Source: Haplomitrium mnioides
Taxonomy: Eukaryota > Marchantiophyta > Haplomitriopsida > Calobryales
DNA length: 49,676 bases
Direction of reading: 5' to 3'
NCBI GenBank assembly: GCA_049999725.1
Contig: JBNGIS010009018.1
Location: forward strand, 36,030 to 85,705
Each line of letters opens with the position of its first letter. Position 1 is the stretch's first letter. Positions 9,313 through 21,296 of this stretch are shown here, piece after piece. The translations under genes and the position numbers were made by a program. The notes beneath the pieces are model-generated. The model was not told where the DNA came from, searched no databases, and was given only the letters and a program-made list of their open reading frames with translations.

Positions 9313-11090
9313 ACTGCCCTACTATGGGTGTGATTGGGCAATCTAGGACATCTTTCTGAATGTTGTAGGGGACATGCTTCATTGCTTCGACCGGAGGTGT
9401 CACTGCTTCTTTGCCCTTTTGAGCGTCCTTGAGGGTCTCTCTAGCCATATTACTCTCCTCTGCAGCCTCCACTTCCTCCAGACAGTTGCTCACCCCTTCC
9501 AATTGTTTGGGGTGAAACCATTTGAGACTATCCCTCTGATAATCCGACTCGCTAACAGATGGTGACTTAAGAGCCTTGGCCTTCTCAGCTTGACACCCTT
9601 TCCTGCGCTTTTCCTTCTTCTTGGCTTTGGCTTCGAATCAATTCATCACCCGACAACAATCTTCTGACGAGGGGTTCTCCCAACCCGACAACTCCCTTTT
9701 TTCCTCCTTCATCTCACCTTTGTCCTTCTCTTCCCATTATAGGGTGATCAAATTAATAGGCGTTGGCGGTGGACGATTGGTGACCACATTAAATGATATC
9801 TCAGGTCTTCCATTGAGTGGGCAATTCATTGCTACATATCCTTCCTTCTTGCATTGGAAATAGAGCGCATATGGTATTTCATTGTTATGCTTCCTCAGCT
9901 CTAGGAAATTCAGAGAGATGTGACCCGGTTGACCACAATTCCAAGAGATCATGATAGTCATATTAGGTGGCTGGTTGGCAATCCATCCACCAGATTGTCT
10001 TGCTCCCATTTCTACATGTCTGCTCAACATTGTACAAGGTCCTCTGCTGATCTGATAGACAGTTTCTAGGGCTTCCTTCTACACATACTCAACTTCTTCG
10101 TGCAAGTACTCTAGGGGTTCTTCTCTTACATAGTGAATGACATGGCTATTTGGAAAACACACTTGAGGTGAGTGGCCATGCTAGCTGCACTTCACGCACC
10201 AGACCTCTACTCGTCTGGTCATCATCGGTTTGTTCTCTAGTTTGATCCCTGCGAGGAGTATATTCATGGCCTTCATCTTTGCACTCAACGACTCCAATGG
10301 TTCCTTCCCACTTTTCTTTCTAATGGGCTCTAATTTGGGCTTCTGATCTAGGACTCCTTTTGGCTTCTTCTTCTTCTTGCCATCCCCATGGTGGAAGCGC
10401 CGATCTTTTCCATCTTAGAACTCCTTATTTTCCCAGTGTTCTCTTTTTTTTTTCTTTTTTTTTTTTTCTTGCAAGAAGACTGGTCCTCATCCAAAGTGCT
10501 ACTATTTGAGCTCTCTTATGACTCCTCCTCACTCTTGGACTCATCCAAAGAGTCTTCTAACTCATAATTAGCTCTTTCTTTCCTTCTCGAGCTAGTATTC
10601 GTAGCCTTCACGTGGGACTAAGCTGCACTCACAGCAACTTGTAGGCATTGGGGATCTTGTCTCACCTATGACCTTATGTCCATGGGCAGAGCTGCCAGAA
10701 ACCATGAAGTCAACATCCTGTTTGTGGCCGGTGGATTCAACTTCCTTGCCATCTCCTTGAACCTCTGGAGAAATTTCCTCACCAACTCCTTCTTCCCCAT
10801 GTGGAGCTGCCCAATTTTTATCAAGGCCTTTGTCTCTTCCTCAATCTTCTAGAATCATGAGATGAACGCCACCTTGAAGGTTCCCCAATCTCTCTTAACA
10901 TTATGCGGCAAGTCTTTGTACCATGGCGGCTGTGCCTCTCCCTTTAGGACAACCATTAGAATGCTGATAATAATGTTGCTCTCGTCAATAGCTTCCGTAG
11001 TATTTTCTAGGTCCTCCAACCACTCATTGGACTTGTCTTTAAGGACTTGTACTTGAATGGACTTTGTAGTCTTGGAGAAGGCATCAGATT
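9311..11090 (-). pseudogene. gag of the LTR-B element (capsid plus zinc knuckles)
   Basis: The minus-strand translation from about 11,045 gives SNEWLEDLENTTEAID, then PPWYKDLPHNVKRDW, ALIKIGQLHMGKKELVRKF and MARKLNPPATNRMLTSWF. This is a Retrotrans_gag (PF03732)-like capsid pattern, with in-frame stops at three places. A Lys/Ser-rich region follows (about 10,640-10,300). Then come zinc-knuckle remnants: WCVKC...HGHSPQVC near 10,200, SWNCGQPGHISLN near 9,950 (first Cys now Ser, last Cys now Phe) and QCKKEGYVAMNC near 9,860. The last open part (9502-9311) is acidic and ends in PITPIVGQ. No protease, integrase or RT follows. The capsid segment is absent from the related element at 27.2-29.1 kb. 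Confidence 0.75.
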
Positions 11091-11375
11091 AGCCATTACA
11101 ACAAGTAGGGACAACTCTACCCATAGGTCAATGCTCTCCTCCACTGTTTGTCTCTCTCCTTTCTTAAACTTCCCTAACTTCCAAGTTTAGCACCCACGAT
11201 TTTAGGGAACATTCTGGCCCCCAAGAGAGTTATGTCACTTCAAGATCCCTAACTTTCTGCACTACAACTTCACGCCGCTCCAAGCTTCCAACCTTAGGGC
11301 TGCTCTCTCTAAGTGCGCTTTCCTCATAAGATAATAAACTGGTTTCAGGTTGATCTCAGGTTCTTGTGAACCTTT

Positions 11376-11393
11376 GCCCTCCTTCTAGCACCA
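11376..11393 (-). other. primer-binding site of the LTR-B element
   Basis: On the minus strand TGGTGCTAGAAGGAGGGC follows the LTR end (GGGGACAACA) by about eight bases. It is nearly identical to the site at 27,200-27,218. The tRNA partner is not identified. Confidence 0.6.
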
Positions 11394-11401
11394 AAAAACT
11401 A

Positions 11402-12900
11402 TGTTGTCCCCTCTCCCAAGCTTCAACTCTCGAAAGAGCCATTTCGAGGAAAGAGGAGTGACATAATTATACATGGTCTTTTACGAGATGGCCGCGAGCC
11501 CTAATTTATCTCTTTTATGCTCTAACGACCATGTATTGCTTGGCGGCGTGCTCACTCAATACCAACCCCAAGAACCATAGCTGACTTCCTCTCTTCAACC
11601 ACCACCCCAAGCCAAAACTAGAACCCGCTCAAATCTGTCTTTCTAGCAACCAACCATCCTTGCTAGGGATCTGCTTCCAAACCTTCATATTTACACCATT
11701 CCAAAGGGGGAAAAGTAATAACAAGACTACTCCTAGGAACTCAATTCAACTCCTGCATAGAATATATACAATACCCAACCACTCCAACACCCTTACTATA
11801 CTCTCACCGCCCTTTCAAACTGCTTTGCAGAGTCCCTAAGATTAATCACAATTGTACAATGCAGTTTATAAACTTATCTACACTATTCACACACCACAAG
11901 TGTAGAGTGTCATCGGTCAGCGACTCCCGACACCAAGTCTAGAGTGTCATCAATCAGCGACTCTCGACACCACCTGAGTCTCCTCCATAGCACTTCACAC
12001 TTCGGGCCACCTACTCACACAAGCGCCTCCATATAGTTTTTCCACCTTCATCGCTAGAGAGGCTTGGACTCACTTCCACAATCTCGGAAGAGGTTTGTTT
12101 AACTTCCACCCCTAGAGGACAGCCCTACCAACTGTTGGAACCCACTCCTTCTGAGACCTTGATTGGGTCTTCTCTGTAGTATGCAGGCACTAATGTAACC
12201 AACCCTTGCCTGCTGTCCTCCTTGAAATGTTAACTAGAAACACCCTCAAAGTGTCATTGGGGCTGATTCTCCTATACAATCATGAATCACGATTCCCACG
12301 TCAAGTGCTCTCTCTTCTCTTTCAAGTATTAATCTACTTCTCAACATTGGTCCACCCTCCGAATTGAGTTCACTTGGATTGCCTGAGCCTCTAAAGCCTC
12401 TTGCCCATCGATTCTCGATGCTCCATCAGCCCACCTCTACTCCTTTGACCCCCAAATGCAAGTACACTCGCTTCAATGAAAGCATCAAGAGAGTATGCTC
12501 TTTGTTCCTCGCTATTCCCCTTGTACAAGATCTTCAACAACACATCCTGATTGACCTCCCAACCTCAAGCCATTGTTGATGTCCTCAACAATGCATTTGC
12601 GCACAACCTTGTATGCATCAACGCTTCGTTGATCACACCAACACTGCTTCAAGACCAAAGATTCAACCGCAATGCCTTGTCGACTTGCTCCAACCGCTCA
12701 CTCTTCGAAGTGATGACTATCTTTACTCTTCGACTTGCTCCAACCCTTCACTCTTTGAAGTGAAGACTATCTATACTCTAGCTCATTTTTCTCTTCCTTG
12801 CATGTGTTTCCATCTTGACCCTTTGCTTGTAAGCTTCTCCATCGAGCGGTAGTGAGCCTGCCTTGTCCTAATTCAAACTTTGTAAACAGGGCTCAAGAGA
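11402..12900 (-). mobile_element. LTR-B: long LTR (minus orientation) of the gag-only family
   Basis: Reverse-complemented, this region matches LTR-A through several blocks: TCTTGTACAAGGGGAATAGC, GAAGCGAGTG-ACTTGCATT, the GGTGGAAGTTAA...CCTCTTCC block, GTGTGAGT..., AAGTGTGAAGTGCTATGG, GAGGAGACTCA and CACTCTAGACTT. It ends at 11,402 beside the primer site and minus-strand gag. The right end is not defined; similarity to LTR-A fades around 12,780-12,900. Confidence 0.7.
12681..12780. repeat. two-copy 50-bp tandem repeat inside LTR-B
   Basis: CGACTTGCTCCAAC begins at 12,681 and again at 12,731, each followed by a CACTCTT-GAAGTGA-GACTATCT block. The two copies differ at a few bases. Confidence 0.75.
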
Positions 12901-13829
12901 CGACATGTGTCCCAAGAATACCATTTGATCGACTATTTGATGAGTTGATCAGATGAGGATAAGATCGGCCGGATCCGAATAGGAATATCGAAATGACCCG
13001 ATTAGCCCGATCAGACCAAATAATCAATAGTAGAGCTGATCATCCACAACAAACCCCGACAAACAACGACAAACACCGATGACCAACAATAGCTATGATG
13101 GTCAACCCAAATAGTTGACTTACCTTGATGGAGCACCGCTTGATGATGTCTTTTACGCAGAAGTTGGACCGCCGCACCTATACGAAAAAAAATAGATCTA
13201 GTACAGTCAACTCCAAAGCTTGACCAAACCTGATAGACACGACAAAACTCCAATACAAAGATGAATATGAACGAAGAAACTTGCTGGACTTTCATAACAC
13301 CCATTAGCACTCGATGGAGCTGAGCGTCCTTTGACCCCTTGTGTTGTCGCTGCCCTCCGAATGTTGTTGCGTTCTTTCTTCCCTCTTATTCGATTCTAGC
13401 TACTTTGAGATCGTCCTCCATTCTTCTCTTCTTTGAGCCATGCCATGACTTTGATAGTCAAGAGCAATAGATGTAGCTCCCCACATTACCTTAAGCTCAT
13501 TTTTTGTCCTCGAGTTGTTGATTCTATTTGTGCTTCTCTGATCTTCGTCTCTTGGCCCTTAATCTTATCCTCTTGATATCGCTCATGCTCAACCTCCTTG
13601 CGAGTCACTTTTTAAAATCTCTAGAGTCTCATGTCCTCCCATCATTTTGCACCCAATTTCTTTGTTCTAATGCTCTATGGATGAGTAGTTGAACAATCCC
13701 CTCTCTCGATTGCCTATATAGGATGCTACGATGTCTTTGGAATATCTTCACACCTAAAAACAGAAAAATGCTCTGATGATGCCTCCAAACTTTCCAAATT
13801 TTCATTAGTGCCCCAAATTATGAGTTCAC
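12901..13829. other. no firm feature; possible gypsy gag remnant on the minus strand
   Basis: Around 13,630-13,480 the minus strand reads a charged, coiled-coil-like peptide (KEVEHERYQEDKIKGQETKI), which would suit a gag protein. I cannot tie it to the neighbouring gypsy leader with confidence. The rest (12,901-13,330) contains short GTCAAC-type words resembling the long-LTR family but no clear boundary. Confidence 0.3.
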
Positions 13830-14420
13830 AATGTACCAAGAACCATCTTCTCATCATATGTTTTTAGCTTTGGAAACTGCACGTGAATCTTTTCTTCTCA
13901 GAAAAGTGCTCTTTCATCCACTTTCATTTGAACTTCTAAAGGCAAGAAAGATGTTAGATTTGTTGTTGCATTGCTTGAAGCACTGTCCCTTGATTCTCTA
14001 TGTAACTCTCCACCAAAAAAAGAAACTATAGCCTTGATACCAATATAAATGAACTCAAAGATAACTCTAATATAGTTGTTCAACCAACTGTCAATAAGGC
14101 AAGCAAAGGCTGATAAAGAAACCAAAAACCAAGAAGGAAAACACCAAAGAGCACAAGTTGAGAAGAACTCCATAATAGAACAATGAAACCCTTTTATTGA
14201 TACTTAAAAAGAAGGTGTCATATTACTTCCTTCACATAGAAGTCATTTCCAATGTCAACTCTAAAATATATCTTATCGTATTTCTCTCAAAGTGACTTCA
14301 AAGGCAAGTAATCCTAATGCCACTTCACTAAAAGGTGATCTCTCTTTAATAATCACTATCATCTTCTTCATTCCTCTTTATTTTCTTATAAATAACATAG
14401 CATCATGCTTGTATTATTAC
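13830..14420 (-). mobile_element. gypsy-2: 5' LTR and leader remnant of a chromovirus-like element
   Basis: 14,044-14,420 matches both LTRs of gypsy-1 (shared GAACTCAAAG near the left edge and TATTTTCTTATAAATA, TCATGCTTGTA near the right edge). To its left lies the minus-strand primer site TTGGTATCAAGGCTAT, close to the tRNA-iMet complement. Then comes a gag start with FFGGELH-RES and SSNATTN, matching gypsy-1 leader 21,180-21,296. Everything downstream (pol, 3' LTR) is missing or unrecognisable. It lies directly left of the copia-3 fragment. Confidence 0.78.
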
Positions 14421-14519
14421 ATACAAAGGTTGGAAACGTAGCTTGAGATATCTAACGTATCCATAGAGGAGCATTCTGTTGGAAGAATTTGACAACCATC
14501 ATAATGAAAGAATTGCAAT

Positions 14520-16671
14520 AATCAACTTCATCTACTTCATGGAATGATCCAAGAACAAGGCAATATAAGGAAGAAATTAAGAGGATTTTTCAATTGACAA
14601 AGACAATTGAACAATTACGAGATGCATTCAATGAGATTGCTCAAGTAACTAGATCATATAAACCTGCTGCAATGTCCTTGCATGATTGTAGGCTTTGACA
14701 AAACCAGCGAGTGATCAGCCACCAATAGCAAAGAAAAGATGTCACATAAATACAACTAACTCTCAACCTAGAGAAAGAGTTTCAACTGAGAGAATCACAC
14801 CATCTAGAGATATCCCATCATCATCTACCACACCCATATCTTAGCCGACATACTTCTTTGGAGATCTAAGACAATGAGGAAATTTCCATTCACAAGGTAA
14901 AAAATGGGATTATTTGGAGAGAGAATGTGCAAATGGATGATCATTTTTTAGACTATTTCTAATATTCCATCTCATCCAAGTACTGCCAAGGAAGTACAAC
15001 ACATCCTTGACTAGTTGGGATGGAACAAGGCTATGAATTCCAAATTGGATTCTATGAGTGAGAGGAAAATGTTTGGACATGTTGTTTTAATACCTTTTGA
15101 CACCTATCTCATTGGTTATAAGTGGATGTTGGTCAAACAAGTGATGTTATAGGCAATATTGTCATATATAACCTTGTAGCTAAAGGCTATACATAGATAC
15201 TAGGGAGAGACTTTGAACTTTCATACGCCCATGTTGTAGATCCTATTATATAATGATACCTAGTTGGCTTTTCTAGATTATGATCTTATAATATATGAGC
15301 TGAATGTAGTGAAAACATACCTCTATAGGGAATTGGATAATCAAGTATTCATGAAAAAACCTCTTGAAATAATAAAAAAGAATATCTATCATATTCAAGA
15401 GGAGCATGTCTCCGAGGAGAAACTTCACAACCATACACTACTTCAACATACCATACCACTATGAGACCCCAAGAAGTGGGTTGGAGGCAAGGATGTATAG
15501 TCTATAAGATGCACATAATACAAAGTAAGCCTATTGTCTCTCACGAGAGAAGATCTATGGCCACTTTAGTGCATCAATCCATGCCTTGATCAAGCATGGA
15601 TATGTAGTCCATTTCATGAGATCTATATATGGACTTAAACAAAGTGGTGGATTCTAGTATCAAATATTTCAAGAAGAGATGTTAGCCATATGTTCTCACA
15701 ATGAAGACATTGTGCCATGCTTATTCATTAAATTTATGAGTAATAAATTTGTTACTATTGTTACTTATGTTGATGACATTAATCTTTTTGGTCATTAATT
15801 CTTACTTAAGCATATCATTGCAATGCTTAAGAATATTTTTGATATGAAGTATTGTGACAAAACCAATTATTCTTTAGTCTTTCAGTTTTATTCTTCAGTA
15901 CTTTGAAGAGAGTATACTATTGCATCAAAGTACATTTACTAAAAAGGTTCTCAAATAGTTTAATATAGATAAAGCTCATTGAGTTACTGTTCATATGGAG
16001 ATTTGTACATATGGAGATTTGTACGTTGGATAGAGATAAAGACATGTTAATGAAGAGAATTGAAAAAGAGCCCTTACTTAGATCTTAAACATTCAATCTC
16101 TCATCTATTGGTGTTATAAGGTTTTTTTGCCAAACAAACTTGTCCTCACATTTCTTTTGTCGTGAATATGCTTGCTAAGCATAGTTTACAACCAGCTATA
16201 CAACATTAAAATGGTAACAATGTATCTCTACATACTTACAATGTAGATACTCTAGAGTTGGGACTTTATTACCCCAAACACACTGATAAGATCCTCACCG
16301 ATTAAGTTTATGTTTGAATTCTCTATAATCTTGGCAATGAAAAATCACAAACCTCATATGTATTTCTTAATGACCCTATAGTTATATGCTTGAAGAGAAC
16401 TAAACACACTTTAATATGTACTTCTTCTAATCGTGGTGAAATTATTGCATTATGTGAGGTTAGTGGAGTGTATTTGGTTAACTAGGATGCTTAATCACAT
16501 TTCTTAGAGATTCATTAAAGAAGACGAGATCAAGCATATTCTGTCAAAGTTTTTCTTTACTCACAAGTAGCATGACGATACTATATGTGCATGCTATTGC
16601 TGAAAAAGGACAATCATGTTGATCTCTTTGCAAATGCATTGACTTCAGCTCTACACTGGATACATTGTCAC
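14520..16671 (+). pseudogene. copia-3 pol fragment: linker, reverse transcriptase, RNase H
   Basis: Linker: EEIKRIFQLTKTIEQLRDAF at about 14,570, then FNEIAQVTRS, matching copia-1 and copia-2. RT pieces follow with many stops: the equivalent of HLVGYKWM at about 15,105-15,130, then KAYLYREL-like YLYRELDNQVFMKKP near 15,320, a PIVSHERRS linker near 15,530, and the catalytic TYVDDINLFGH intact at about 15,758-15,795. RNase H traces include FANALTSALH near 16,630, next to the gypsy LTR. The copy is older and more decayed than copia-2. Confidence 0.8.
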
Positions 16672-17165
16672 TATAAAAGAACTCAAAGACCAAATCCAAA
16701 TGAGTAAGAACTCATAGTGAACTCTAATAGAGTTCTTCAACCAAATACCAACAAGACAAGTAAAGTCACAACAAGTTAACTCTAATAGAGTTATGCAATT
16801 CATAGCCCAAGCAAGACCAAGAGTGCAAGCAAAAGCCAAGCAACCAAAGTGCCTAAGTTATTCAAGAGGAACTCCAGAATGAAAAGAAGGGCTATGAAAT
16901 CCTTCTATTTATACAAGAGAAGAAGGTGCCATTGCCCTTATCTCACTTACAAGTCACTTCCAATTTCAACCCTAAAAGTGATCTTATCCTACTTCTCTAA
17001 AAGCAACTTCGAAGGCAAGTAATATTATCTCACTTCAACCCTAAAAGTAACTTTAAGAGAAAGTAACCTTTAAATAAATTCAACCCTAAAAATGACCCTT
17101 GCACTTCTTACACTCCTCTATATTTTCTTATAAATAGAACAATGTCATGCTTGTACTATAATATA
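16672..17165 (-). repeat. gypsy-1 3' LTR
   Basis: It matches 21,297-21,868 from TATAAAAGAACTCAAAGACC to the CATGCTTGTACTATAA end. A purine-rich tract (minus strand AAAAGGCGGGGAT, 17,166-17,178) abuts its right edge, as expected of the polypurine tract. It is shorter than the 5' LTR because it has fewer copies of the CACTTCCAATTTCAACYCTAAAAGTGA block. Confidence 0.85.
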
Positions 17166-17184
17166 ATCCCCGCCTTTTAATCAA

Positions 17185-17397
17185 TCACGTCATCATATGA
17201 TCGACAGTTTCAAATGGTCAAATAACTTCTTGAGCACTCTCAAGATTAGAACACAACTCCCTAGTAGCATCATGAAGCAAATATCCCTTCCACAAAACTT
17301 TATATTGAACTTAAGGATGTCGCCCATGCTTAAGTACTCACTTAGCCAAAATGTAATCCACCTCATATTCTTCATGATCATCAAGAACAAAAGTTAG
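17185..17397 (-). pseudogene. gypsy-1 chromodomain at the end of pol
   Basis: In the frame starting PLTFVLDDHEEYEVDYILAK, the sequence continues (after a stop) HGRHP-x-VQYKVLWKGYLL, then ATRELCSNLESAQEVI. The EYEVDYIL, WKGY and NLESAQEVI blocks are the hallmark of a chromodomain, which in chromoviruses directs insertion into particular chromatin. Three in-frame stops are present. It ends just before the polypurine tract. Confidence 0.8.
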
Positions 17398-17625
17398 AGG
17401 AGGAATTTGAACACAATTTGGAAAAGAAGATGGACTAGAAACAAAAGGCTTTAGTTTAGATACATGGAATACAAAATGAATCTTCATATGGGAAGGAAGA
17501 TTAAATTTGTATGCAACGAGAGAATTAACTTAAGAATTTGAGAAAGGACCAAACTAGAGACAACCTATGGACTTGAGTTTCTAGAGATAATAGAAGATCA
17601 TGGATGGAAAGCATAACTTAGTCAT

Positions 17626-18759
17626 TTAAAACAAAAGAAAAATCACGATGATGTTTATTGGCATATTTCTTTTGCCAATTTTGAGCAATAACAAGATGGT
17701 TTTGGCATTTTGCAAAGAGGAAGATAAATGAGACAAAAAAGTAGAAAAAATTGGAACATTGGAAAGGGAAGAAGAAATCAAACTATCGGAAACAAGAGGA
17801 TGCTGACCAAAATTAGGAATGAAAGGAGAATATCCAGTACTTACTTGTTTGGAGTTGTTGTTTACAAACTCCACACCTAGTAAGAAACTATCCCAATCTG
17901 TGTGATGAATGATGATGAATGCTTGAAGCATATCTTCCACACTCCAATTTGCAAGTTCAGCTTGCCCATCTATTTAAGGATGATAAGCCGTATACATATA
18001 TAGTTTGGTACCAAAAAGTGTAAACAACTCTCACCAAAACTTCTGAGTGAATCGTGGATCTTTATTAAATATCAAAACCTTTGGCATTCCATGAGAACAA
18101 AAGACTTTATAAAAGTAAATCTTTGCCAACTGTGGAGCATCCACCACATCCATCGTCAGTATTAGATGAATTTGGTTGCTCAGCTTATCTATCAACACCA
18201 CAATGGTAGTAAACCTACAAGACGTGGTTGGAAGCTAAGCCACAAGATCTAAACTTACATGTTCTCAACAAGCAATAAGAATCTATAGCAATTGAAGAAA
18301 CCTAGCTAGTTTTTGATTTGAAGCCTTGTTTTGTTGACAACTTTTACAAGAACAAACAAAGCCACAAACATCTCGAGCTAGGTTTAGCCACCACCAAGTG
18401 CACTGAAGAAATTCCATAGTCTTGTCTACCCTCAGATGCCTAGAGATTAGAATGTCATATACTTCTTGCAAATAAGCCATTTGAAGCACATCATCTTGTA
18501 GAACATATATTTGATGGTCTTGATAGAGAATACCATCCCGAATAAAAAAGGTATGATGCTCACTATCTTTGACTGCCAAACACACCCTAATAAGATTAAA
18601 GAAGTAACTTTCTTGTAACTTTTGTAGAACGTCGTCAATGGTTGCTTCATCAAGATGCAACATACTAACATTTCTAACCTCCAATGTATTTAGTTGATGA
18701 TTTGGTCTTCGTGACAATGCATCAAGAGTGGAATGGTACCTTCTTGACTTGTATTGCAA
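17626..18759 (-). pseudogene. gypsy-1 integrase
   Basis: The first part (18,759-18,283) contains HSTLDALSRRP (end of RNase H), then the zinc-binding region ending CGFVCSCKSCQQNKAS (CX2C). The core runs through 18,280-17,960 with stops: VLIDKLSNQIHLI, FCSHGMPKVLIF and YHPxIDGQAELAN. The final open part (17,940-17,626) gives DMLQAF, SPFIPNFGQHPL. It inserts element DNA into the genome; this copy is inactive. Confidence 0.83.
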
Positions 18760-18966
18760 CTTGATATCAAAGAGTTGTAGCTGATCTTCTCATTAATGAT
18801 AACAACTTGTAATATTTTCCAAGTGAATTGATTGCAGCAAGGGCTTGTGATCGGTGAGTATAAGTACATGCCTTCCTACAAGATAGTGTCTCGAAACCTT
18901 GGTAGCATAAACCATCGCCTATTTCTCTCTATACTTTGTAGAATGATTTCTCTTTATTACATTTAG

Positions 18967-19989
18967 TCAGTGTGGGATGAAGGTAATTAGATAAAGTTCA
19001 TTCTCAAAATCTTGTTGTAACATTATTTTAATAGCAAAATTAGAAACATCAAAATCAACTATACAACTAGCCTTTGGCTCATACAATTGTAGAATTGGAC
19101 GAGAACACACCGCTCTCTTGAGTTGTTGAAATGTCTGTTGCTCTTTGGTTGTCCATTGAAACATTGCTTCCTTGCATAGGATATTCATAAGCAGTGCAAT
19201 AGTATGAGTATAGTAATGGATGAATCTTCGATAAAAACTTACTAATCCATTGAAAGCTCGAACATTCTTTACATCATTTGGTGTTACCCACTCTATAATA
19301 GCCTTAATTTTCTTTTCTTCTATCTTGATGCCATTCGCAAACACTATATATCTTAGGTAAGTCACCTTTTGCTTCGAAAACTCCCACTTAGACTTCTTGC
19401 AATACAATTTCCAATTGCATAGTTTTTGTAGTACTTTCTTGAGATGACCATGATGCTCTACTTCATTTTTACTAAAGATAAGGATGTCATCCAAGAACAC
19501 CAACTCTGACTTATCCAATAACCCATCAAAAACTCGATGCATTTGATCCATGAATATCACCAGAGCATTAGTAAGACCAAATGTAAGAACCTTCTACTCA
19601 AAATGCCTATACCTTGTACGAAAAGTTGTCTTTGACACATTACTTGGTTTGATAGGAATTCACCAATAACCACTTCGAACATCCAACTTAGAGAAGAATT
19701 GCGTACCACTCAATTGATCCAACAAATCATAAATATGAGGTAGAGTATAGACATTCTTCAATGTTTGATTATTCAAGACTTGATAATCTATACAAAGACC
19801 AAATCCACCATCTTTCTTTAGTACAAAGAATACCGGAGCTACCTTATGCAAAGTACTATGTTGAGTGAAATCCTTCTCAAGAAGATCCGTGAAAGTCTTT
19901 TGAAGCTCCTCTAATTTTGGTGGTGATAGCCGATATATACTTCGATTATAAGGTATACTTCCTAGTATCAACTCAACTAGAAAAGGCAT
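18967..19989 (-). pseudogene. gypsy-1 reverse transcriptase and RNase H
   Basis: RT block 1 (19,989-19,660) reads [43 protein letters not shown] and [11 protein letters not shown]. After a frame break, block 2 (19,560-18,967) gives MHRVFDGLLDKSELVFLDDI, with FLDD at the catalytic YxDD position, then KKSKWEFSKQKVTYL and FYRRFI. The RNase H start is LQLYEPKASCIVDFDVSNFA. These are the standard Ty3/gypsy order and motifs. The break at about 19,570-19,660 removes continuity. Confidence 0.88.
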
Positions 19990-20163
19990 TCCTTGATCAT
20001 CTCACAACCCCTTTACCAAATCCTCAAAAAATACATTCAAAAACTTCTTCAAAGTATCATTTGTCATTGAGTTATGCGCATTGTTTCCTCCCACCTTACT
20101 CAAGTCTATGATGGGCTGGATCTAAAAAACAAAGACAAGCAACTCTTGCTCCATTGAATTAAT

Positions 20164-20544
20164 CTATTGAACTGATATATGCTTCTGTAGCAATGGTGTC
20201 GAACATCCAAAAAAACAATTTCTTACCTTCTGAGGGAATTCGAATATGCCATTGTACCCAATCAAATTGAGAGGATCAGTTCTCAAGCCAATGCAACCCT
20301 CAAATGATCTTATATTGTATACGTGCAATAATAAATTGCATAGATTCCATGTACTCTTTTCCAATCTATAGAAGAAATGGCTTTTGAGAGCGAAAAAAAC
20401 ATGTTTTTGTCCATAAGCTATAGTCACATCACTCTCCTTGATAGCCCTAAATTTTGCTTTGATTATATTAGCAAAAGGTAGTGATATAAAAATTTCAGAA
20501 CTCCTGCTATCCACTAACATTCTATAAGAGTGCTTCCCAATCAT
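20164..20544 (-). pseudogene. gypsy-1 aspartic protease region
   Basis: The open frame has RMLVDSRSSEIFIS near its N-terminus, equivalent to the LVDSGS(S/T)xxFI active site but with Arg in place of the conserved Gly. A later hydrophobic patch (PLNLIGYNGIFEF) would correspond to the second conserved protease block. It belongs to the polyprotein between gag and RT; reading continuity is broken on both sides. Confidence 0.72.
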
Positions 20545-20556
20545 ACCGTCAAGATG

Positions 20557-20811
20557 TTAGAATGTACTTTGAATTCTTGTCCAAATTTTAATTCCATTGG
20601 AGCTTGTGAAGTTTTGAGTATGTTGTTTGAATGGTTGAGAATGTGGCATAACTTCTTTAGCAATAATTAATGAATCATGTCGTTCCGCCAAGCATATTGC
20701 TTCTTCTAATTGAGCAGACTCTCTTATTGTAACTTCCATTCTCGTGTGAAGCTTCAATCTCCAAGCAAAATGATCTAGTGTATCTGCCTCTCTTATATAA
20801 GAAATTCGCAT
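20557..20811 (-). pseudogene. gypsy-1 gag fragment
   Basis: The translation MRISYIREADTLDHFAWRLK continues with AQLEEAICLAERHDSL, the C-terminal capsid pattern of chromovirus gag. The N-terminal gag (20,830-21,290) is broken by stops. I see no CCHC zinc knuckle between this segment and the protease, although chromoviruses usually have one, so a deletion there is likely. Confidence 0.75.
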
Positions 20812-21274
20812 AAATATATTCTAAAAATGTGTAGTATAGCATAGTTTCTCAATGTACCAGGTTACTTTAATTTGGCCATTCGATCTCTTGCTACTTCTGA
20901 AGCATTCACAACCCTAAATCTTGAAATCACCCCTTTTTGAATTCACACCAAGAAACAATATGAGCAACAAATTCACGTTGTACTTATTCAATTTGATATC
21001 TCCACCAAGTATTTTCAACTCTTTCTAATTGACTTTTCGCAACTAGAATTCATCCACCATCTTCTCTAATGTTTGTAGCTTCAAAATATTGCTCACAATC
21101 AAATATGAAGCTCTTAGATGCACCACAAACTATCTTCCCATCACATGCTTTTGGTATTGGAAATCATGCATAACTCTTTTCTTCCCACTTCAAAAAGACG
21201 TGAAAGATGCTCAAGTTGTTGTTGCATTGCTTGAACTAGTGCCTCTTGATTTTTCATGTAACTCACCACCAAAA

Positions 21275-21296
21275 AAAGCCATAGCTCTAATATCAA
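21275..21296 (-). other. gypsy-1 primer-binding site (tRNA-iMet type)
   Basis: The minus strand reads TTGATATTAGAGCTATGG directly after the LTR, two or three changes from the usual TGGTATCAGAGC complement of initiator tRNA-Met. The ATG inside ...GCTATGG also opens the gag reading frame (MAFFGGELHEKS), so priming site and gag start overlap. Confidence 0.8.
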
